Source: Helicobacter mesocricetorum
Lineage (GTDB): Bacteria > Campylobacterota > Campylobacteria > Campylobacterales > Helicobacteraceae
Direction of reading: 5' to 3'
Length of the DNA stretch: 64,000 nt
Assembly: GCF_900198605.1 (NCBI RefSeq)
Contig: NZ_FZPJ01000015.1
Location: forward strand, 22,711 to 86,710
Shown: positions 19,072 to 29,364 of the stretch, piece by piece
Position numbering within the stretch: position 1 is the stretch's first letter
Layout: every line of letters begins with the position of its first letter
Notes under the pieces: generated by a model
Database searches by the model: none
Seen by the model: only the letters and a program-made list of their open reading frames with translations
What the model was told of the DNA's origin: nothing
Program-made: the position numbers and the translations under genes

Positions 19072-19911
19072 TTAATGTGTATCACGCCAAATTTTACGCT
19101 TCCATAAATAAGCAACTATACCCATAACCACCATAAAAATCACGAGTTTATAACCCAAAGATTCGCGTTCAGATTTTTTACTATCTCCGACGCTTTCTAT
19201 ATAAGCTATGACTTGCTTTTCTGCCTCTTCACTCAAACCAACTCTAGGCATAGCCGTTCCCTCTAAATGCTTTTGCGGATCATTGATAAAAGTATGTAAA
19301 TACTCTATATCCCTACTCCTAATCATCATTGATAAATCAGGAACTTTTGCCTCAAGATAAGTCTTTAAACCGCCAGCTGCATATATTTTATCGTATTTTA
19401 TATCGTGACATCTCACACAAGCATCCATAAAGACTTCCTTATTGCTCATACTTTTGGGTGCAATACTTTGCAAATAAGCAACAATATCAGCAATTTCTTG
19501 ATCGCTCATCCAATTATAACTTGGCATTGGATGATTACCATCAAACTTATGCGTTTGCTTTGTCGCTACGGCTATATCTTTAATAACATTTCCTAAAAAA
19601 TTCTTCTCATAAATAAAACCAGCACTAGAAAGATCAGGTGGAACTACTCCATAAGCGGCTAACGCATCAGTATCAGAAAAAGGAGATTCTACACCCTCTT
19701 TTTTAATACTATGACAAGCTATACAATTGGCAAAGACAATATCTTTTCCATTAATAGCATTTCCATTTGCATTGATTGGAGCTAAATCCGAAAAATTATA
19801 ATCAGCAGGAGCAACTTTTGGATGCATTTGACTATGCGCAAAAGGTTCAACTCCCCAATAAATAATCCCTGTAACAACAATAACAATGATTAAGGTTAAG
19901 AATTCTTTCAT
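19072..19911 (-). CDS. petC: Cytochrome bc1 complex, dihaem cytochrome c subunit
   Basis: This is the cytochrome c subunit of ubiquinol/menaquinol:cytochrome c reductase. 279 residues: N-terminal membrane segment, two CxxCH haem sites (CIACH at 63-67 and CVRCH at 165-169), and a C-terminal membrane anchor (~253-272). Two fused cytochrome c domains instead of a classical cytochrome c1 is the form known from Campylobacterota. It lies 9 bases after petB. Confidence 0.92.
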   Translation of the reverse strand: MKEFLTLIIVIVVTGIIYWGVEPFAHSQMHPKVAPADYNFSDLAPINANGNAINGKDIVFANCIACHSIKKEGVESPFSDTDALAAYGVVPPDLSSAGFIYEKNFLGNVIKDIAVATKQTHKFDGNHPMPSYNWMSDQEIADIVAYLQSIAPKSMSNKEVFMDACVRCHDIKYDKIYAAGGLKTYLEAKVPDLSMMIRSRDIEYLHTFINDPQKHLEGTAMPRVGLSEEAEKQVIAYIESVGDSKKSERESLGYKLVIFMVVMGIVAYLWKRKIWRDTH

Positions 19912-19920
19912 TTTTACTCC

Positions 19921-21150
19921 TTAACTATTCTTTTTATCTTCAATTTTTGTGATAATTGGTAGCACAATAAGCAACAGAGCTAAAAATAATATAGAAGCAA
20001 CAAAACCAATATAAGCATTCGCACCTGTTGGAGGCAATTTACCCCATATTGTTAGAATAATCATATCTGCTACTAATACCCAAAACCATACCATAAACGC
20101 CGGACGCTTATGTGCAGGAGCCACAACCTTGCTCCTATCAAGCCAAGGAAGTATTAGAAAAATAACATTTGCGATACCAAAGGCTATTAAACCCAAATCC
20201 GCACTAAAGAAAAATCCTCTTAAAACTTCATAACTCCATAAAAAATACCATTCTGGATAAATATGCGGAGGAGTTTTTAAATGGTCTGCAGGATCAAAGT
20301 TAATAGGATCAAGAGCAAAGCCATAATGATAACAAGTTAAATAAAATAAAAACGCTAAAAAGAAACTTGCAACAAAGAAATCTTTAGACAAAAACATTGG
20401 CCAAAAAGGAATAACTTTAGACTCTTTTTTATTCCCTGCTTTGAACTTTTCTGCCTCTTTTTCAAAATCAATTTCTTCACCATACATATTATTCACATGG
20501 GGAATTCTTAAAGTATAAAAATGCATTACAATAACCGCCATAATAGCCACAGGCAACAAGACAACATGCAACATAAAAAATCTTGTTAAAGTCGCATCCG
20601 AAACAATAAAATTACCACGAATCCAAACTACCAAATCCGCACCAATCACAGGAATAGCACCAAAAAGATTTGTGATAACTGATGCAGCCCAATAACTCAT
20701 CTGCCCCCAAGGCAACATATAGCCACTAAATGCTTCAGAAGAAAAAAGAATGAATAAGAGCATACCAGTAATCCAAATCATCTCTCTTCCGCGTTTATAA
20801 GAGCCATAATAAATGCCAACAAACATATGGATATAAATTATCAAAAAACACACAGAAGCACTAACAGCGTGCAAATGTCTCCAAAGCCAACCATATTTCA
20901 CTTCTTGCATAATTGTATAATTGACGCTATCAAATGCTAATTTAGTATCTGGCTTATAATACATTAGTAGAAATAATCCAGAAACTACTAAAATCGTAAA
21001 TAAAACAACTAAAACTACTCCCATTGCCCAAAGAAAATTAATATTTTTAGGTATCCAATACTCTGTCATTAAAACTTTTGTTAGAGTTCTTATTGCGATT
21101 CTTTGATCCAACCAATCAATAATGCCATTTGCTTTTTGTATTTGTGCCAT
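19921..21150 (-). CDS. petB: Cytochrome bc1 complex, cytochrome b subunit
   Basis: This integral membrane subunit binds two b haems and the quinol sites. 409 residues, polytopic. Recognisable parts are WLWRHLHAVSASVCF (haem histidines), GYMLPWGQMSYWAA (quinol-oxidation site region), GAIPVIG, the PEWYFLWSYEVLRG motif and the final membrane helices. It is 10 bases after petA and 9 before petC. Confidence 0.96.
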   Translation of the reverse strand: MAQIQKANGIIDWLDQRIAIRTLTKVLMTEYWIPKNINFLWAMGVVLVVLFTILVVSGLFLLMYYKPDTKLAFDSVNYTIMQEVKYGWLWRHLHAVSASVCFLIIYIHMFVGIYYGSYKRGREMIWITGMLLFILFSSEAFSGYMLPWGQMSYWAASVITNLFGAIPVIGADLVVWIRGNFIVSDATLTRFFMLHVVLLPVAIMAVIVMHFYTLRIPHVNNMYGEEIDFEKEAEKFKAGNKKESKVIPFWPMFLSKDFFVASFFLAFLFYLTCYHYGFALDPINFDPADHLKTPPHIYPEWYFLWSYEVLRGFFFSADLGLIAFGIANVIFLILPWLDRSKVVAPAHKRPAFMVWFWVLVADMIILTIWGKLPPTGANAYIGFVASILFLALLLIVLPIITKIEDKKNS

Positions 21151-21160
21151 TCAAACCTCC

Positions 21161-21664
21161 TTATGCCTTACCAACTAACTTTAAATACTCAGGACCCTCT
21201 TCTCCTAATACCAATTTATCTCCATCAATCTTAAAAGGTGGGATTTTCATAGGAATAGGTGGGGGACCAAAAGTATTTTTGCCACATACATCAAATTTAC
21301 CACCATGGCAAGCGCAATGAAATTCTTCAGAATTTACATTATAAGAAGGAATACAGCCAAGATGAGTACATATCTGAATCCCTACGCTATAATCTCCATT
21401 ACCTACAACAACATCTCTATCTTCACATTTCTTCATCGCCGCAGTTTTTTTAATGATATATACAGGATTCCCCCTATACTCAACTTGCCTATATTCACCC
21501 TCTTGCATACCACTCAAATCCACAGTAGTAAAACCAGCCGATACCACACTTGGCAATGGATCCCAAGAAGATTTCATAGCAACCAATGAAGCACCGACAC
21601 CTACGGCTGCAATGCCTCCAAGAGTCATACCAAGAAAATCCCTACGATTCATATTTTCTGCCAT
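21161..21664 (-). CDS. petA: Cytochrome bc1 complex, Rieske iron-sulfur subunit
   Basis: This subunit carries the 2Fe-2S Rieske cluster that takes electrons from quinol. 167 residues. NRRDFLGMTLGG is a twin-arginine signal that doubles as membrane anchor. CTHLGC (99-104) and CACHGG (117-122) hold the ligands C99, H101, C117, H120 and the disulfide cysteines C104 and C119. AGGAGG lies upstream of the ATG. It is the first gene of petABC. Confidence 0.96.
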   Translation of the reverse strand: MAENMNRRDFLGMTLGGIAAVGVGASLVAMKSSWDPLPSVVSAGFTTVDLSGMQEGEYRQVEYRGNPVYIIKKTAAMKKCEDRDVVVGNGDYSVGIQICTHLGCIPSYNVNSEEFHCACHGGKFDVCGKNTFGPPPIPMKIPPFKIDGDKLVLGEEGPEYLKLVGKA

Positions 21665-21707
21665 TATTGCCTCCTAACTCATATTAATTTAAACATTAAA
21701 ACCCGTT

Positions 21708-21713
21708 ATTTTA
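21708..21713 (-). promoter_or_regulatory. Putative -10 box of petABC
   Basis: TAAAAT on the minus strand, in the context TGTGTTAAAATAACG, about 45 bases upstream of petA. It is the best box upstream of the operon but has no obvious -35 element. Confidence 0.4.
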
Positions 21714-22198
21714 ACACAGGAAACTTTAATTATTTAAATATTTTTATGATAATTTTATAAAAAGTAAAAAATATCTTAAATTTTAAGATTTTTACATTGG
21801 CGCATTGATAAATTCAAAAATAAAAAAATAGGTAAAAAGAAAAATTCTCCTAAAATCCAAAGTAAAAAAACGATACCCATCGTTAATAATCAAACTTCAA
21901 TTTGATAACAAAGATTCAGTAATTAAGCCTAATTATAAGCAAATAATTCTTCAATCATATTCTAAAAAGCAAGGGAATAATTACGAAAATCCGATCATTC
22001 ATATTTAATACTCTAAAGATTCAAGTATAAATCTTGCAAATATTCAACACAAAAAGTTCTATAACAAATCTATCATAAGTAGCAATAAATCTTACCAAAA
22101 CACTTGCCTTTGAGACTTTAATGCAAAAATTTTACTTTGATGACTTTAGGCAAACACACGAAAGATTAGGCTCAATAGGAATATAACAGAGAGAGGAG
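21714..22198. other. Non-coding gap with short coding-like stretches
   Basis: A 570-base A/T-rich gap lies between petA and rplQ (convincing genes end at 21664 and 22233). On the plus strand, two stop-bounded stretches look faintly coding: about 21831-22006 (without an ATG) and about 22090-22187, which ends in MQKFYFDDFRQTHERLGSI. Neither has a ribosome site nor a recognised family. I see no tRNA or known structured RNA. They may be remains of a decayed gene or chance open frames in A/T-rich DNA. Confidence 0.4.
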
Positions 22199-22228
22199 TA
22201 AAAAGATTGCAATAAAAATTTATTGCAA
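22199..22228 (-). terminator. Rho-independent terminator of the ribosomal protein operon
   Basis: Immediately after the rplQ stop the minus strand has a perfect 10-base inverted repeat, TTGCAATAAA / TTTATTGCAA, with a 2-base centre, followed by TCTTTTTA. This is the expected end of the rpsJ-rplQ transcript. Confidence 0.8.
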
Positions 22229-22232
22229 CGAC

Positions 22233-22583
22233 TTAGATTAATTCAATGATAGCCATTTGGGAGGCATCACCTACCCTTAATCTTGTTTTAATAATTCTTG
22301 TATAGCCACCATTTCTATTCATATATTTTGGAGCAATTTCTTTAATAATCTTTTTCACAGATTCTTTATGTTGTAAATGTGAAAAAATTAAACGATGTGC
22401 CATAGAATCATTTTTCTTAGCCTTAGTAACAAGTTTTTCAAAATAACTTTGCAATTCCTTTGCCTTTGGGAGAGTTGTCTCAATTTTCCCACTTGCAATC
22501 AAGGCAATAGATAAATTCTTCAATAAAGCTTTTCTGTGAGATGAAGTTCTACCAAGCTTTCTATATCCATATTTATGTCTCAT
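22233..22583 (-). CDS. rplQ: Ribosomal protein L17
   Basis: Large-subunit protein near the exit tunnel. 116 residues with the typical start [19 protein letters not shown] and end [20 protein letters not shown]. Last gene of the operon, 13 bases after rpoA, followed directly by a terminator hairpin. Confidence 0.98.
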   Translation of the reverse strand: MRHKYGYRKLGRTSSHRKALLKNLSIALIASGKIETTLPKAKELQSYFEKLVTKAKKNDSMAHRLIFSHLQHKESVKKIIKEIAPKYMNRNGGYTRIIKTRLRVGDASQMAIIELI

Positions 22584-22596
22584 TTTATATCCTTAT

Positions 22597-23586
22597 TTAG
22601 TTAGAAAATTTCTTCTTAAGACGTATAGCTAAATCTTTAGAAACTGGTTTATTTACCGGATAACCCAATTCATCAAGTTTCATTGTAATCTCATCTAAAG
22701 ACTTTTTACCTAAATTTTTAATATTTTTAATTTGGTCTTCACTTAATAAAACCAACTCACCTAAATATCGAATCCCTGACCTATCTAAGCAATTAAAACA
22801 TCTAGCACTAAAATTCAAGCTATCAATACTTTGCAATAAAACTTTCATTTCAGGAATATCTTCTTCTCCATCACTAGCCTCTGAAACTTCTATATTAAGT
22901 TCTGAATTAAAAATCGCCATTTGTCTATGCATAACGCTTAATGCGTTCTTAAAAGCAGTTAAAGGTTCTACTTGCCCATCTGTTTGAATATCAAAAATCA
23001 CTTTTTCATAATTAGGATCATCTTCTAAAAGAATATTCTCTGTGGTATAAGTAACATTTGTAACAGGTGTAAAATACGCATCTAACACCATAAATCCCTC
23101 TGGAACATCAGGTCGAATATCTTCACTAGCGACATAACCAATTCCCTTACGAATAATAATAGAAAAATTCAATGAGGCATCTTCATTAATAGTTGCCAAA
23201 TGAGTATCTGGGGTAGCAATATCAATCATATCATTTTCTAAATCTGCACCTGTAATAACTTTTGGTCCATTGAATTTATAGTCTATGGTGATACTCTCTT
23301 TGTCATCTTTAGTTGTAAAACGGATTGCTTTAAGATTAACGATAAAATGTGAAACATCTTCTACTACGCCACGAATAGAATCAAATTCATGAGCCACCCC
23401 CGCTATTTTGAGTGCTATTGGAGCACTTCCAACAGAACTCCCAAGCAATAATCTTCGCAATGGATGCGCCAAAGTAATGGCATACCCAAATTCAAAGGGG
23501 TATGCACTAATTTGAACTCTATTTAAACCAATTTCTTTTACTTCAATCTTTGTTGGCACATGAGGAGAAGTTTTGATACTTTTCAT
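22597..23586 (-). CDS. rpoA: RNA polymerase alpha subunit
   Basis: 329 residues. The N-terminal domain (~1-235; GYAITLAHPLRRLLLGSSVG) dimerises and starts polymerase assembly. The C-terminal domain (~255-320; CLDRSGIRYLGELVLLSEDQ, NLGKKSLDEI) contacts promoter DNA and activators. Between rpsD and rplQ, the standard alpha-operon position. Confidence 0.98.
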   Translation of the reverse strand: MKSIKTSPHVPTKIEVKEIGLNRVQISAYPFEFGYAITLAHPLRRLLLGSSVGSAPIALKIAGVAHEFDSIRGVVEDVSHFIVNLKAIRFTTKDDKESITIDYKFNGPKVITGADLENDMIDIATPDTHLATINEDASLNFSIIIRKGIGYVASEDIRPDVPEGFMVLDAYFTPVTNVTYTTENILLEDDPNYEKVIFDIQTDGQVEPLTAFKNALSVMHRQMAIFNSELNIEVSEASDGEEDIPEMKVLLQSIDSLNFSARCFNCLDRSGIRYLGELVLLSEDQIKNIKNLGKKSLDEITMKLDELGYPVNKPVSKDLAIRLKKKFSN

Positions 23587-23606
23587 ACTAACACCTTCTT
23601 TAAGTA

Positions 23607-24233
23607 TTATTTAGAATATAACTCGACAATGAGCCTCTCTTCAATAGGAATAACCACCTCTTCTCTCTCTGGTAATCGTGTAAAAATTCCAAAAACCTTT
23701 TCTTGATCCACATCAACCCAAGGGACAATACCAGTTTGCTTGGTTAATTCAATAGCTCTTTGAATTTGAGCATTATTTTTTGTTTTTTCACAAATTTCAA
23801 TTTTCTGCCCAACATTAACAAAGGCTGAGGGAATATCTAATCGCTTACCATCCACTAAAATATGCCCATGCACTACTAATTGTCTTGCGAATCGCCTAGT
23901 AGTTGCAAATCCCATCCTATAAACAACATTATCCAATCTTCTTTCAATGAGTTTAATCAGATTTTCTCCCGTATTTCCTTGCAATCTATTAGCTTCAACA
24001 AAGATTGCACGAAATTGTTTTTCAGAAACTCCATACATCATTTTTGCTTTTTGCTTTTCGCGTAATTGAATCCCATATTCAGAAATTTTACCTCTTCTTT
24101 GTCCGTGTTGTCCAGGACCATAGGGACGCTTATCTAATGCACTTTTTCCTGCTAATCTTCTTTCGCCTTTTAACGCAAGGCTAACACCAAACCTTCTTTC
24201 AATCTTTTCTACAGGACCTCTATATCTAGCCAT
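23607..24233 (-). CDS. rpsD: Ribosomal protein S4
   Basis: Primary 16S rRNA binding protein of the small subunit. 208 residues with an S4 RNA-binding domain (~98-160; [33 protein letters not shown]). It lacks the N-terminal zinc cysteines found in some S4 proteins. In other bacteria S4 represses the alpha operon; no repressor structure could be confirmed here. Confidence 0.98.
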   Translation of the reverse strand: MARYRGPVEKIERRFGVSLALKGERRLAGKSALDKRPYGPGQHGQRRGKISEYGIQLREKQKAKMMYGVSEKQFRAIFVEANRLQGNTGENLIKLIERRLDNVVYRMGFATTRRFARQLVVHGHILVDGKRLDIPSAFVNVGQKIEICEKTKNNAQIQRAIELTKQTGIVPWVDVDQEKVFGIFTRLPEREEVVIPIEERLIVELYSK

Positions 24234-24242
24234 ATTTTCTCC

Positions 24243-24635
24243 TTAGACTCTTCTTCTTTTGGGAGCACGACAACCATTATGTGGCAATGGAGTAACATCT
24301 TTAAACCATAAGACTTTAATTCCCTCTATGCTTCCTAAACTTTTCACAGCAGTTTCTCGACCACTTCCTGGACCTTGAATCTTTACTCCAAGCTCTTTAA
24401 TTCCGTGTTCTTTTGCCTTAGCTACGGCATCTTCAACGGCTTGTTGTGCCGCATAAGGAGTAGATTTTTTACTTCCTTTAAATCCTAATGCACCAGCAGT
24501 ACTCCAGCAAATAACATTGCCCATCTCATCAGTAATTGTTACACTCGTATTATTAAATGCTGCAGAAATATGTATAATACCTCTTGCTATATTTTTCTTA
24601 ACTACTCTTTTTTTATTAATATTTCTCTTAGCCAT
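24243..24635 (-). CDS. rpsK: Ribosomal protein S11
   Basis: Small-subunit platform protein at the Shine-Dalgarno helix. 130 residues; [31 protein letters not shown] and the end [12 protein letters not shown] are diagnostic. Nine bases from each neighbour (rpsM, rpsD). Confidence 0.98.
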   Translation of the reverse strand: MAKRNINKKRVVKKNIARGIIHISAAFNNTSVTITDEMGNVICWSTAGALGFKGSKKSTPYAAQQAVEDAVAKAKEHGIKELGVKIQGPGSGRETAVKSLGSIEGIKVLWFKDVTPLPHNGCRAPKRRRV

Positions 24636-24644
24636 TATTACCCC

Positions 24645-25013
24645 TTATTTTGATGCACTACCAACAGTTTTTCTCTTGCCCTTTCGTGTTCTAGCATTAT
24701 TTTTTGTTGTTTGCCCACGAACAGGAAGTCCTTTACGATGTCTCAATCCACGATAGTTCCCTAAATCCATAAGAGCCTTAATATCCATTGTAACTTTTTT
24801 GCGCAAATCACCCTCTACGATATGGTTTGTTTGAATCTCTTTTGCAATTTTTGAAATTTCATCCTCACCAAGGTCTTGAACCCTTTTATCATAAGAAATA
24901 TTTACAGCATTTAAAATATCTCTTGCACTCTTTAAACCAATACCATAAATATAGGTTAAAGCATATTCTATTCTCTTTTTTTTGGGTAAATCAACACCAG
25001 CAATTCTCGCCAT
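24645..25013 (-). CDS. rpsM: Ribosomal protein S13
   Basis: Small-subunit head protein that contacts tRNA and the L5 bridge. 122 residues: [20 protein letters not shown], helix-two-turn-helix, and the basic tail [20 protein letters not shown]. Twelve bases after rpmJ. Confidence 0.98.
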   Translation of the reverse strand: MARIAGVDLPKKKRIEYALTYIYGIGLKSARDILNAVNISYDKRVQDLGEDEISKIAKEIQTNHIVEGDLRKKVTMDIKALMDLGNYRGLRHRKGLPVRGQTTKNNARTRKGKRKTVGSASK

Positions 25014-25025
25014 TATTCTTCCTTT

Positions 25026-25139
25026 TTATCCTTGTCTTTGTTTATGTTTTGGATTCTCGCAAATTACTCGAATCACACCTTTTCTCTTAATAACCTTGCA
25101 CTTGTCGCACATTTTTTTGACAGAGGGTCTAACTTTCAT
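25026..25139 (-). CDS. rpmJ: Ribosomal protein L36
   Basis: 37 residues, translated by hand: it begins [20 protein letters not shown] and ends [11 protein letters not shown]. The zinc ligands C11, C14, C27 and H32 are all present, so this is the zinc-binding (C+) form of the smallest 50S protein. A 214-base spacer separates it from infA. Confidence 0.97.
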   Translation of the reverse strand: MKVRPSVKKMCDKCKVIKRKGVIRVICENPKHKQRQG

Positions 25140-25353
25140 AACCTATTCCCTACCTTGAATATAAAATCTCTCATTAACAATCTGTTTGATGTTTGAATTG
25201 CCCTAAAAGTGCTTTCTAATTATTCATTAGACATTGAGTTTATAGTCCTCCAAAGGCTTATTCATCACCCAAACGACTATGTGAATGCAACCACAAACGA
25301 AATTGCATTTTTGTAAAATAAAGGTTGGATTATATAAAGAATCCTATTAAAAT
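25140..25353 (-). other. Spacer between infA and rpmJ, possible internal promoter or leader region
   Basis: This is the only long gap (214 bases) in an operon whose other gaps are 20 bases or less. It holds small open frames on the coding strand, such as one reading MQFRLWLHSHSRLGDE and one reading MNKPLEDYKLNV, the latter followed by a second short frame (MSNE) with a GGAGG site. No clear terminator or TATAAT box is evident. It may be a leader for the distal rpmJ-rplQ part or the remains of a lost gene. Confidence 0.35.
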
Positions 25354-25572
25354 CTACTTATATCGAAAAGTAATTCTACCTTTATCAAGACTATAAGGAG
25401 TAAGCTCGATTTTTACTTTATCCCCTTGCAAGATTTTAATATAATGCATTCGCATTCTTCCTGCAATATGGCATAAAATAATATGCCCATTCTCTAATTC
25501 AACACGAAAAGTTGCATTAGGTAAAGCCTCACGAACAATTCCATCCACTTCAATTACATCATCTTTTGCCAC
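25354..25572 (-). CDS. infA: Translation initiation factor IF-1
   Basis: IF-1 binds the 30S A site during initiation. 72 residues, the standard length, a single OB fold: [55 protein letters not shown]. Two bases after map. Confidence 0.98.
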   Translation of the reverse strand: MAKDDVIEVDGIVREALPNATFRVELENGHIILCHIAGRMRMHYIKILQGDKVKIELTPYSLDKGRITFRYK

Positions 25573-25574
25573 TC

Positions 25575-26333
25575 TTATTCCTTTGATAAAATTTCTGCTT
25601 TGCCATTAACTATTGCCACTGTATGTTCATAATGGCTACCTCGCATACCATCACTTGAAACGACACTCCACTTATCCTCTAAAATCTTTGGCGTCCCTTC
25701 TTTTTGGCAAATCATAGGTTCAATACAAAACACCATCCCTTCTTTAATCTTATCACCTTGTTTAGCTTTTTTACCCTCTAAATAATTTGGTATTTCTGGT
25801 GCCTCGTGAGGTTTTCTACCAATTCCATGCCCACAAAAGCCAAGAAGAGGCACATAGCCATAATCTAAAATAAAATTTTCTAACAAACTACTTAATTCCT
25901 TAAAGTGCATACCTACTTTGATTTGGCTAATGGCAAAATGGAGTGCATCTTTAGAACAAGCAATAAGTCGCTCATCATCTTCAGAAATATTACCAACTCC
26001 GCAAGTAATAGCCGCATCACCAAACCAACCATTAAGCTCTACACCAATATCAAGCCCTATAATATCCCCCTCTTTTAGAAAAGATTCATTGGGGACACCG
26101 TGGATAATAACTTCATTGACCGAAGTGCATACAGAACCACTAAATCCATATAATCCTTTAAAAGCTGGTTTTCCTCCACAAGAGCGAATAAATTTCTCCC
26201 CCATAGTATCAATCTCTTTAAGGGTGATACCGGGCTTTATTTGTGCTTTAAGGTGATTAAGCGTTTTAGCTACAATCCTACTTGCCTCTCTAATAGACTG
26301 AATTTCTGAATCTTTACGAATTGCAATAGCCAT
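25575..26333 (-). CDS. map: Methionine aminopeptidase, type I
   Basis: Removes the initiator methionine from new proteins. 252 residues of the pita-bread fold. The metal ligands are D95 (GLDIGVEL), D106 (FGDAAIT), H169 (CGHGIG), E205 (CIEPMI) and E236 (YEHTVA), with H79 (IIHGVPN) at the active site. Its start codon overlaps the secY stop by 1 base (TAATG). Confidence 0.97.
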   Translation of the reverse strand: MAIAIRKDSEIQSIREASRIVAKTLNHLKAQIKPGITLKEIDTMGEKFIRSCGGKPAFKGLYGFSGSVCTSVNEVIIHGVPNESFLKEGDIIGLDIGVELNGWFGDAAITCGVGNISEDDERLIACSKDALHFAISQIKVGMHFKELSSLLENFILDYGYVPLLGFCGHGIGRKPHEAPEIPNYLEGKKAKQGDKIKEGMVFCIEPMICQKEGTPKILEDKWSVVSSDGMRGSHYEHTVAIVNGKAEILSKE

Positions 26334-27592
26334 TACAAACCAACCGCACTTAAGGTTTTGTATTTATTCATATAAATTTGGGCTTCTATTTTCCTCATTG
26401 TATCAATAGCAACTTGCACCACAATTAAAACAGCCGTTCCCCCAAAATAAAAAGGGACTCCAGAAGCCTTGACTAAAACCCAAGGCAAAGTAGCAATAAT
26501 AGCTAAATACAAAGAACCCCAAAAAGTTAATTTATTGGCAGTATTCGTCAAAAAATTTGCTGTCCCTTCACCCGGTCTAATGCCCGGTATAAAACCACCT
26601 TGTCTTTTTAAATTTTCTGAAATATCTTTAGCATTAAAAATAATAGATGCATAAAAATAAGCAAAGAAAATAACAAAAAAGAACATTAAGACATTATAAA
26701 GATAGCCATTTGGATTTAAATAATCTGCAATCTCAACCACAACGCTATTAGAAGAGGATTGCAAAATAGTAGCCGGAAACATCAAAATAGCAGAGGCAAA
26801 AATCGGGGGTATAACTCCACTAAGATTCATCTTAATAGGGATATAATTCATTATCCTTTTATCTTGATTTTGCATTACCACCTTTCTAGAATAAGACACA
26901 GGAATTCTCCTCTCGCCTAATTCAACAAAGATAATACAACCAACGGTTAAAATGATAATCACGGCAATAAATAACAAGGCAAACCAAGTGATTTGATTAG
27001 TATTTACTAAATTAAAAGTCCCAGCAATTGCGCTTGGTATGCCAGAAACAATACCAGCAAAAATAATAAGACTAATTCCATTGCCAATTCCTCTTTGAGT
27101 GATTTGCTCACCAATCCACATTAGCAACATTGTTCCACAAAGCATAGAAATAGCAGAAATAGCAATAAAGGTATTCATATCAATCATAATCGCTCCATTG
27201 TGTCCCGTCCCTAAGCTTTTTAAACCAATAGAAACACCTATTGCCTGAACTAAAGTAATGACAATGGTAAGATAGCGAATAATTTGCATGTATTTTTGCA
27301 TACCATCCCGCTCTTTTTTCATCTTGCCTAAATTCGGAAAAGTAGCTGCTAAAAGCTCCATAATAATAGAAGCTGTGATATAAGGCATAATCCCTAGTGA
27401 AATAATGCTTAAACGTTCCACAGCATTTCCACTAAACATATTAAATAAACCTAAAGCATTAGAGGCATTATTTTCAAAAAAGGATTTAATAACCATCGTA
27501 TCGACACCCGGCACAGGCACATACGCTAAAATACGATAAAGCAAAAGAAAGCCTAAAGTAATAAGAATCTTATTGACAATTGCTTTATTCAT
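26333..27592 (-). CDS. secY: Preprotein translocase subunit SecY
   Basis: Channel subunit of the Sec translocon in the inner membrane. 419 residues with ten membrane segments. Diagnostic parts are GIMPYITASIIMELL, GIGNGISLIIFAGIV, the cytoplasmic loop GERRIPVSYSRKVV and GGFIPGIRPGEGTANFL. It overlaps the rplO stop and the map start by 1 base each. Confidence 0.98.
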   Translation of the reverse strand: MNKAIVNKILITLGFLLLYRILAYVPVPGVDTMVIKSFFENNASNALGLFNMFSGNAVERLSIISLGIMPYITASIIMELLAATFPNLGKMKKERDGMQKYMQIIRYLTIVITLVQAIGVSIGLKSLGTGHNGAIMIDMNTFIAISAISMLCGTMLLMWIGEQITQRGIGNGISLIIFAGIVSGIPSAIAGTFNLVNTNQITWFALLFIAVIIILTVGCIIFVELGERRIPVSYSRKVVMQNQDKRIMNYIPIKMNLSGVIPPIFASAILMFPATILQSSSNSVVVEIADYLNPNGYLYNVLMFFFVIFFAYFYASIIFNAKDISENLKRQGGFIPGIRPGEGTANFLTNTANKLTFWGSLYLAIIATLPWVLVKASGVPFYFGGTAVLIVVQVAIDTMRKIEAQIYMNKYKTLSAVGL

Positions 27593-27993
27593 TATTTTTG
27601 TCCGCTTGTTAAGATTCTTTTATCTTTAATCTTAGATACAAGATTCTTAGCCTCTTTACCTATTAATTTAATTTTTGTTGTATAAGCAGGGAATTTATAA
27701 ACACTCCTAATGCTTTCAAAAGTAATTTCATCTAAATTATTAAGGGCTTTAATTTTTCCCACATTAATAACATAAGGCTTAATCACTCTACTATTAAAAC
27801 CAATCTTTGGCAATCTTCTTTGCAAAGGTTGCTGACCACCTTCAAAACCTCTTTTTTGCTTAGAGCCTGTCCTTGCAGTCTGTCCTTTACCTCCTCTTGT
27901 AGAAGTTTTTCCCATACCGCTACCTTGACCGCGCCCAACTCTTTTTATTTTTTTTACACTACCTTTTGCGGGTGCTAAATTTTCTAATGCCAT
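27592..27993 (-). CDS. rplO: Ribosomal protein L15
   Basis: Large-subunit protein that fastens 23S rRNA domains late in assembly. 133 residues; the glycine-rich start [20 protein letters not shown] and [18 protein letters not shown] are diagnostic. No rpmD (L30) gene precedes it, as usual in this phylum. Confidence 0.97.
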   Translation of the reverse strand: MALENLAPAKGSVKKIKRVGRGQGSGMGKTSTRGGKGQTARTGSKQKRGFEGGQQPLQRRLPKIGFNSRVIKPYVINVGKIKALNNLDEITFESIRSVYKFPAYTTKIKLIGKEAKNLVSKIKDKRILTSGQK

Positions 27994-28003
27994 TGTTTCT
28001 CCC

Positions 28004-28444
28004 TTACATCTTTACCTTAGAAAGAGCATCAATCGTTGCACGAACAACATTATAGGGATTATTTGAACCTAAAGATTTTGTCAAAATATCTTTAATCCCC
28101 GCCATTTCTAAAACAGGACGCACTGATCCACCTGCAATAACTCCCGTCCCCTCACTCGCTGGTTTAAGCAGAATAATGCTTGAATTGTATTTTTGTTGCA
28201 CATCGTGCGCTATGGTTGTGCCTTTAATATTAATTTTAATAATATTTTTAAACGCATCATCAATAGCTTTTTTGATAGCATCGGGGACTTCTTTTGCCTT
28301 TCCAAGCCCAAAACCTACTAAACCTTCTTTATTTCCTACTACGACTAAAGCATTAAAACGGAATCTACGACCCCCCTTTACTACTTTTGTTACGCGTCCA
28401 ATATTTACAACAACTTCTTTAAAATCTTCTCTATTGATCTCCAT
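28004..28444 (-). CDS. rpsE: Ribosomal protein S5
   Basis: Small-subunit protein concerned with decoding accuracy and mRNA unwinding. 146 residues: [60 protein letters not shown]. Between rplR and rplO where rpsE-rpmD-rplO would be expected; rpmD is absent. Confidence 0.98.
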   Translation of the reverse strand: MEINREDFKEVVVNIGRVTKVVKGGRRFRFNALVVVGNKEGLVGFGLGKAKEVPDAIKKAIDDAFKNIIKINIKGTTIAHDVQQKYNSSIILLKPASEGTGVIAGGSVRPVLEMAGIKDILTKSLGSNNPYNVVRATIDALSKVKM

Positions 28445-28452
28445 ATTATCCC

Positions 28453-28809
28453 CTACAAACTAATTCCATTCTCACGAAGAGAATCAGCAAAACTTGCAAC
28501 AACGCCGTGGTATAAATAGCCATTTCTATCAAAAACTACTTCTTTAACATTCACTTTCTTTAAATTATCCGCTAAGGTAGTAGCAATTTTTTTGACATCT
28601 TCTTTGTTATTTTTTAAGCCCATTTTTTTACCATCAACACTCGCTAAAGTTGCTCCTTTAGTATCATCAATGGCTTGTGCATAAAAATATCTATTTGAGC
28701 GAAAAATACTCAATCTAGGAATATTAGCATTGCCAAATATTTGAGAGCGGATTTTTAACTTTCTTCTTAGTCTTAAACTTCTTTTTTTCTTAATAATCTT
28801 ATCTGTCAT
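28453..28809 (-). CDS. rplR: Ribosomal protein L18
   Basis: 5S rRNA-binding protein of the central protuberance. 118 residues: [28 protein letters not shown] and [20 protein letters not shown] are typical. Nine bases after rplF. Confidence 0.97.
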   Translation of the reverse strand: MTDKIIKKKRSLRLRRKLKIRSQIFGNANIPRLSIFRSNRYFYAQAIDDTKGATLASVDGKKMGLKNNKEDVKKIATTLADNLKKVNVKEVVFDRNGYLYHGVVASFADSLRENGISL

Positions 28810-28818
28810 AATCTATCC

Positions 28819-29355
28819 TTATTTTTTAGAAGTTTTTCCAGCTTTACGAATAATACGTTCATCAATATATTTCACGCCCTTACCCTTATAAGGTTCTGGA
28901 GGTCTAAATTCTCTAATTTCTGCAGCAATTTGCCCAATTTGCTGCTTATCAGAACCCTTGATGATCACTAAGTTTTTATCAACACTAATTTCAACACCTT
29001 CTGGAATATCATAATTAATAGGATGAGAAAAACCAAGTGCAAGCTCTAAAACCTTACCTTTAACAGCTGCTTTATAGCCAACGCCATTAATTTCTAATTG
29101 CTTAGTAAAACCCTCTGTCAAACCAACTACAATATTATTTGCTAAGGCTCGATAAGTTCCCCAATAAGCTCTAGCTTGTGCATTTTCTCCATTGAGTGAA
29201 AAAGCTAATTCATTTTCTTTATGGGTAATACCAACACGACCATAAGTTTCCAACTCTTTGGTAAGTTTTGCACCCTTAAAAACTATTTTGCTTCCTTCAA
29301 CGCTAACTTGGATAGTATTAGGAATGCTAATAGGCTTCTTTCCAACTCTTGACAT
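28819..29355 (-). CDS. rplF: Ribosomal protein L6
   Basis: Large-subunit protein near the factor-binding centre. 178 residues in two similar domains: [20 protein letters not shown] and the C-terminal [20 protein letters not shown]. Nine bases after rpsH. Confidence 0.98.
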   Translation of the reverse strand: MSRVGKKPISIPNTIQVSVEGSKIVFKGAKLTKELETYGRVGITHKENELAFSLNGENAQARAYWGTYRALANNIVVGLTEGFTKQLEINGVGYKAAVKGKVLELALGFSHPINYDIPEGVEISVDKNLVIIKGSDKQQIGQIAAEIREFRPPEPYKGKGVKYIDERIIRKAGKTSKK

Positions 29356-29364
29356 TTAAAACTC

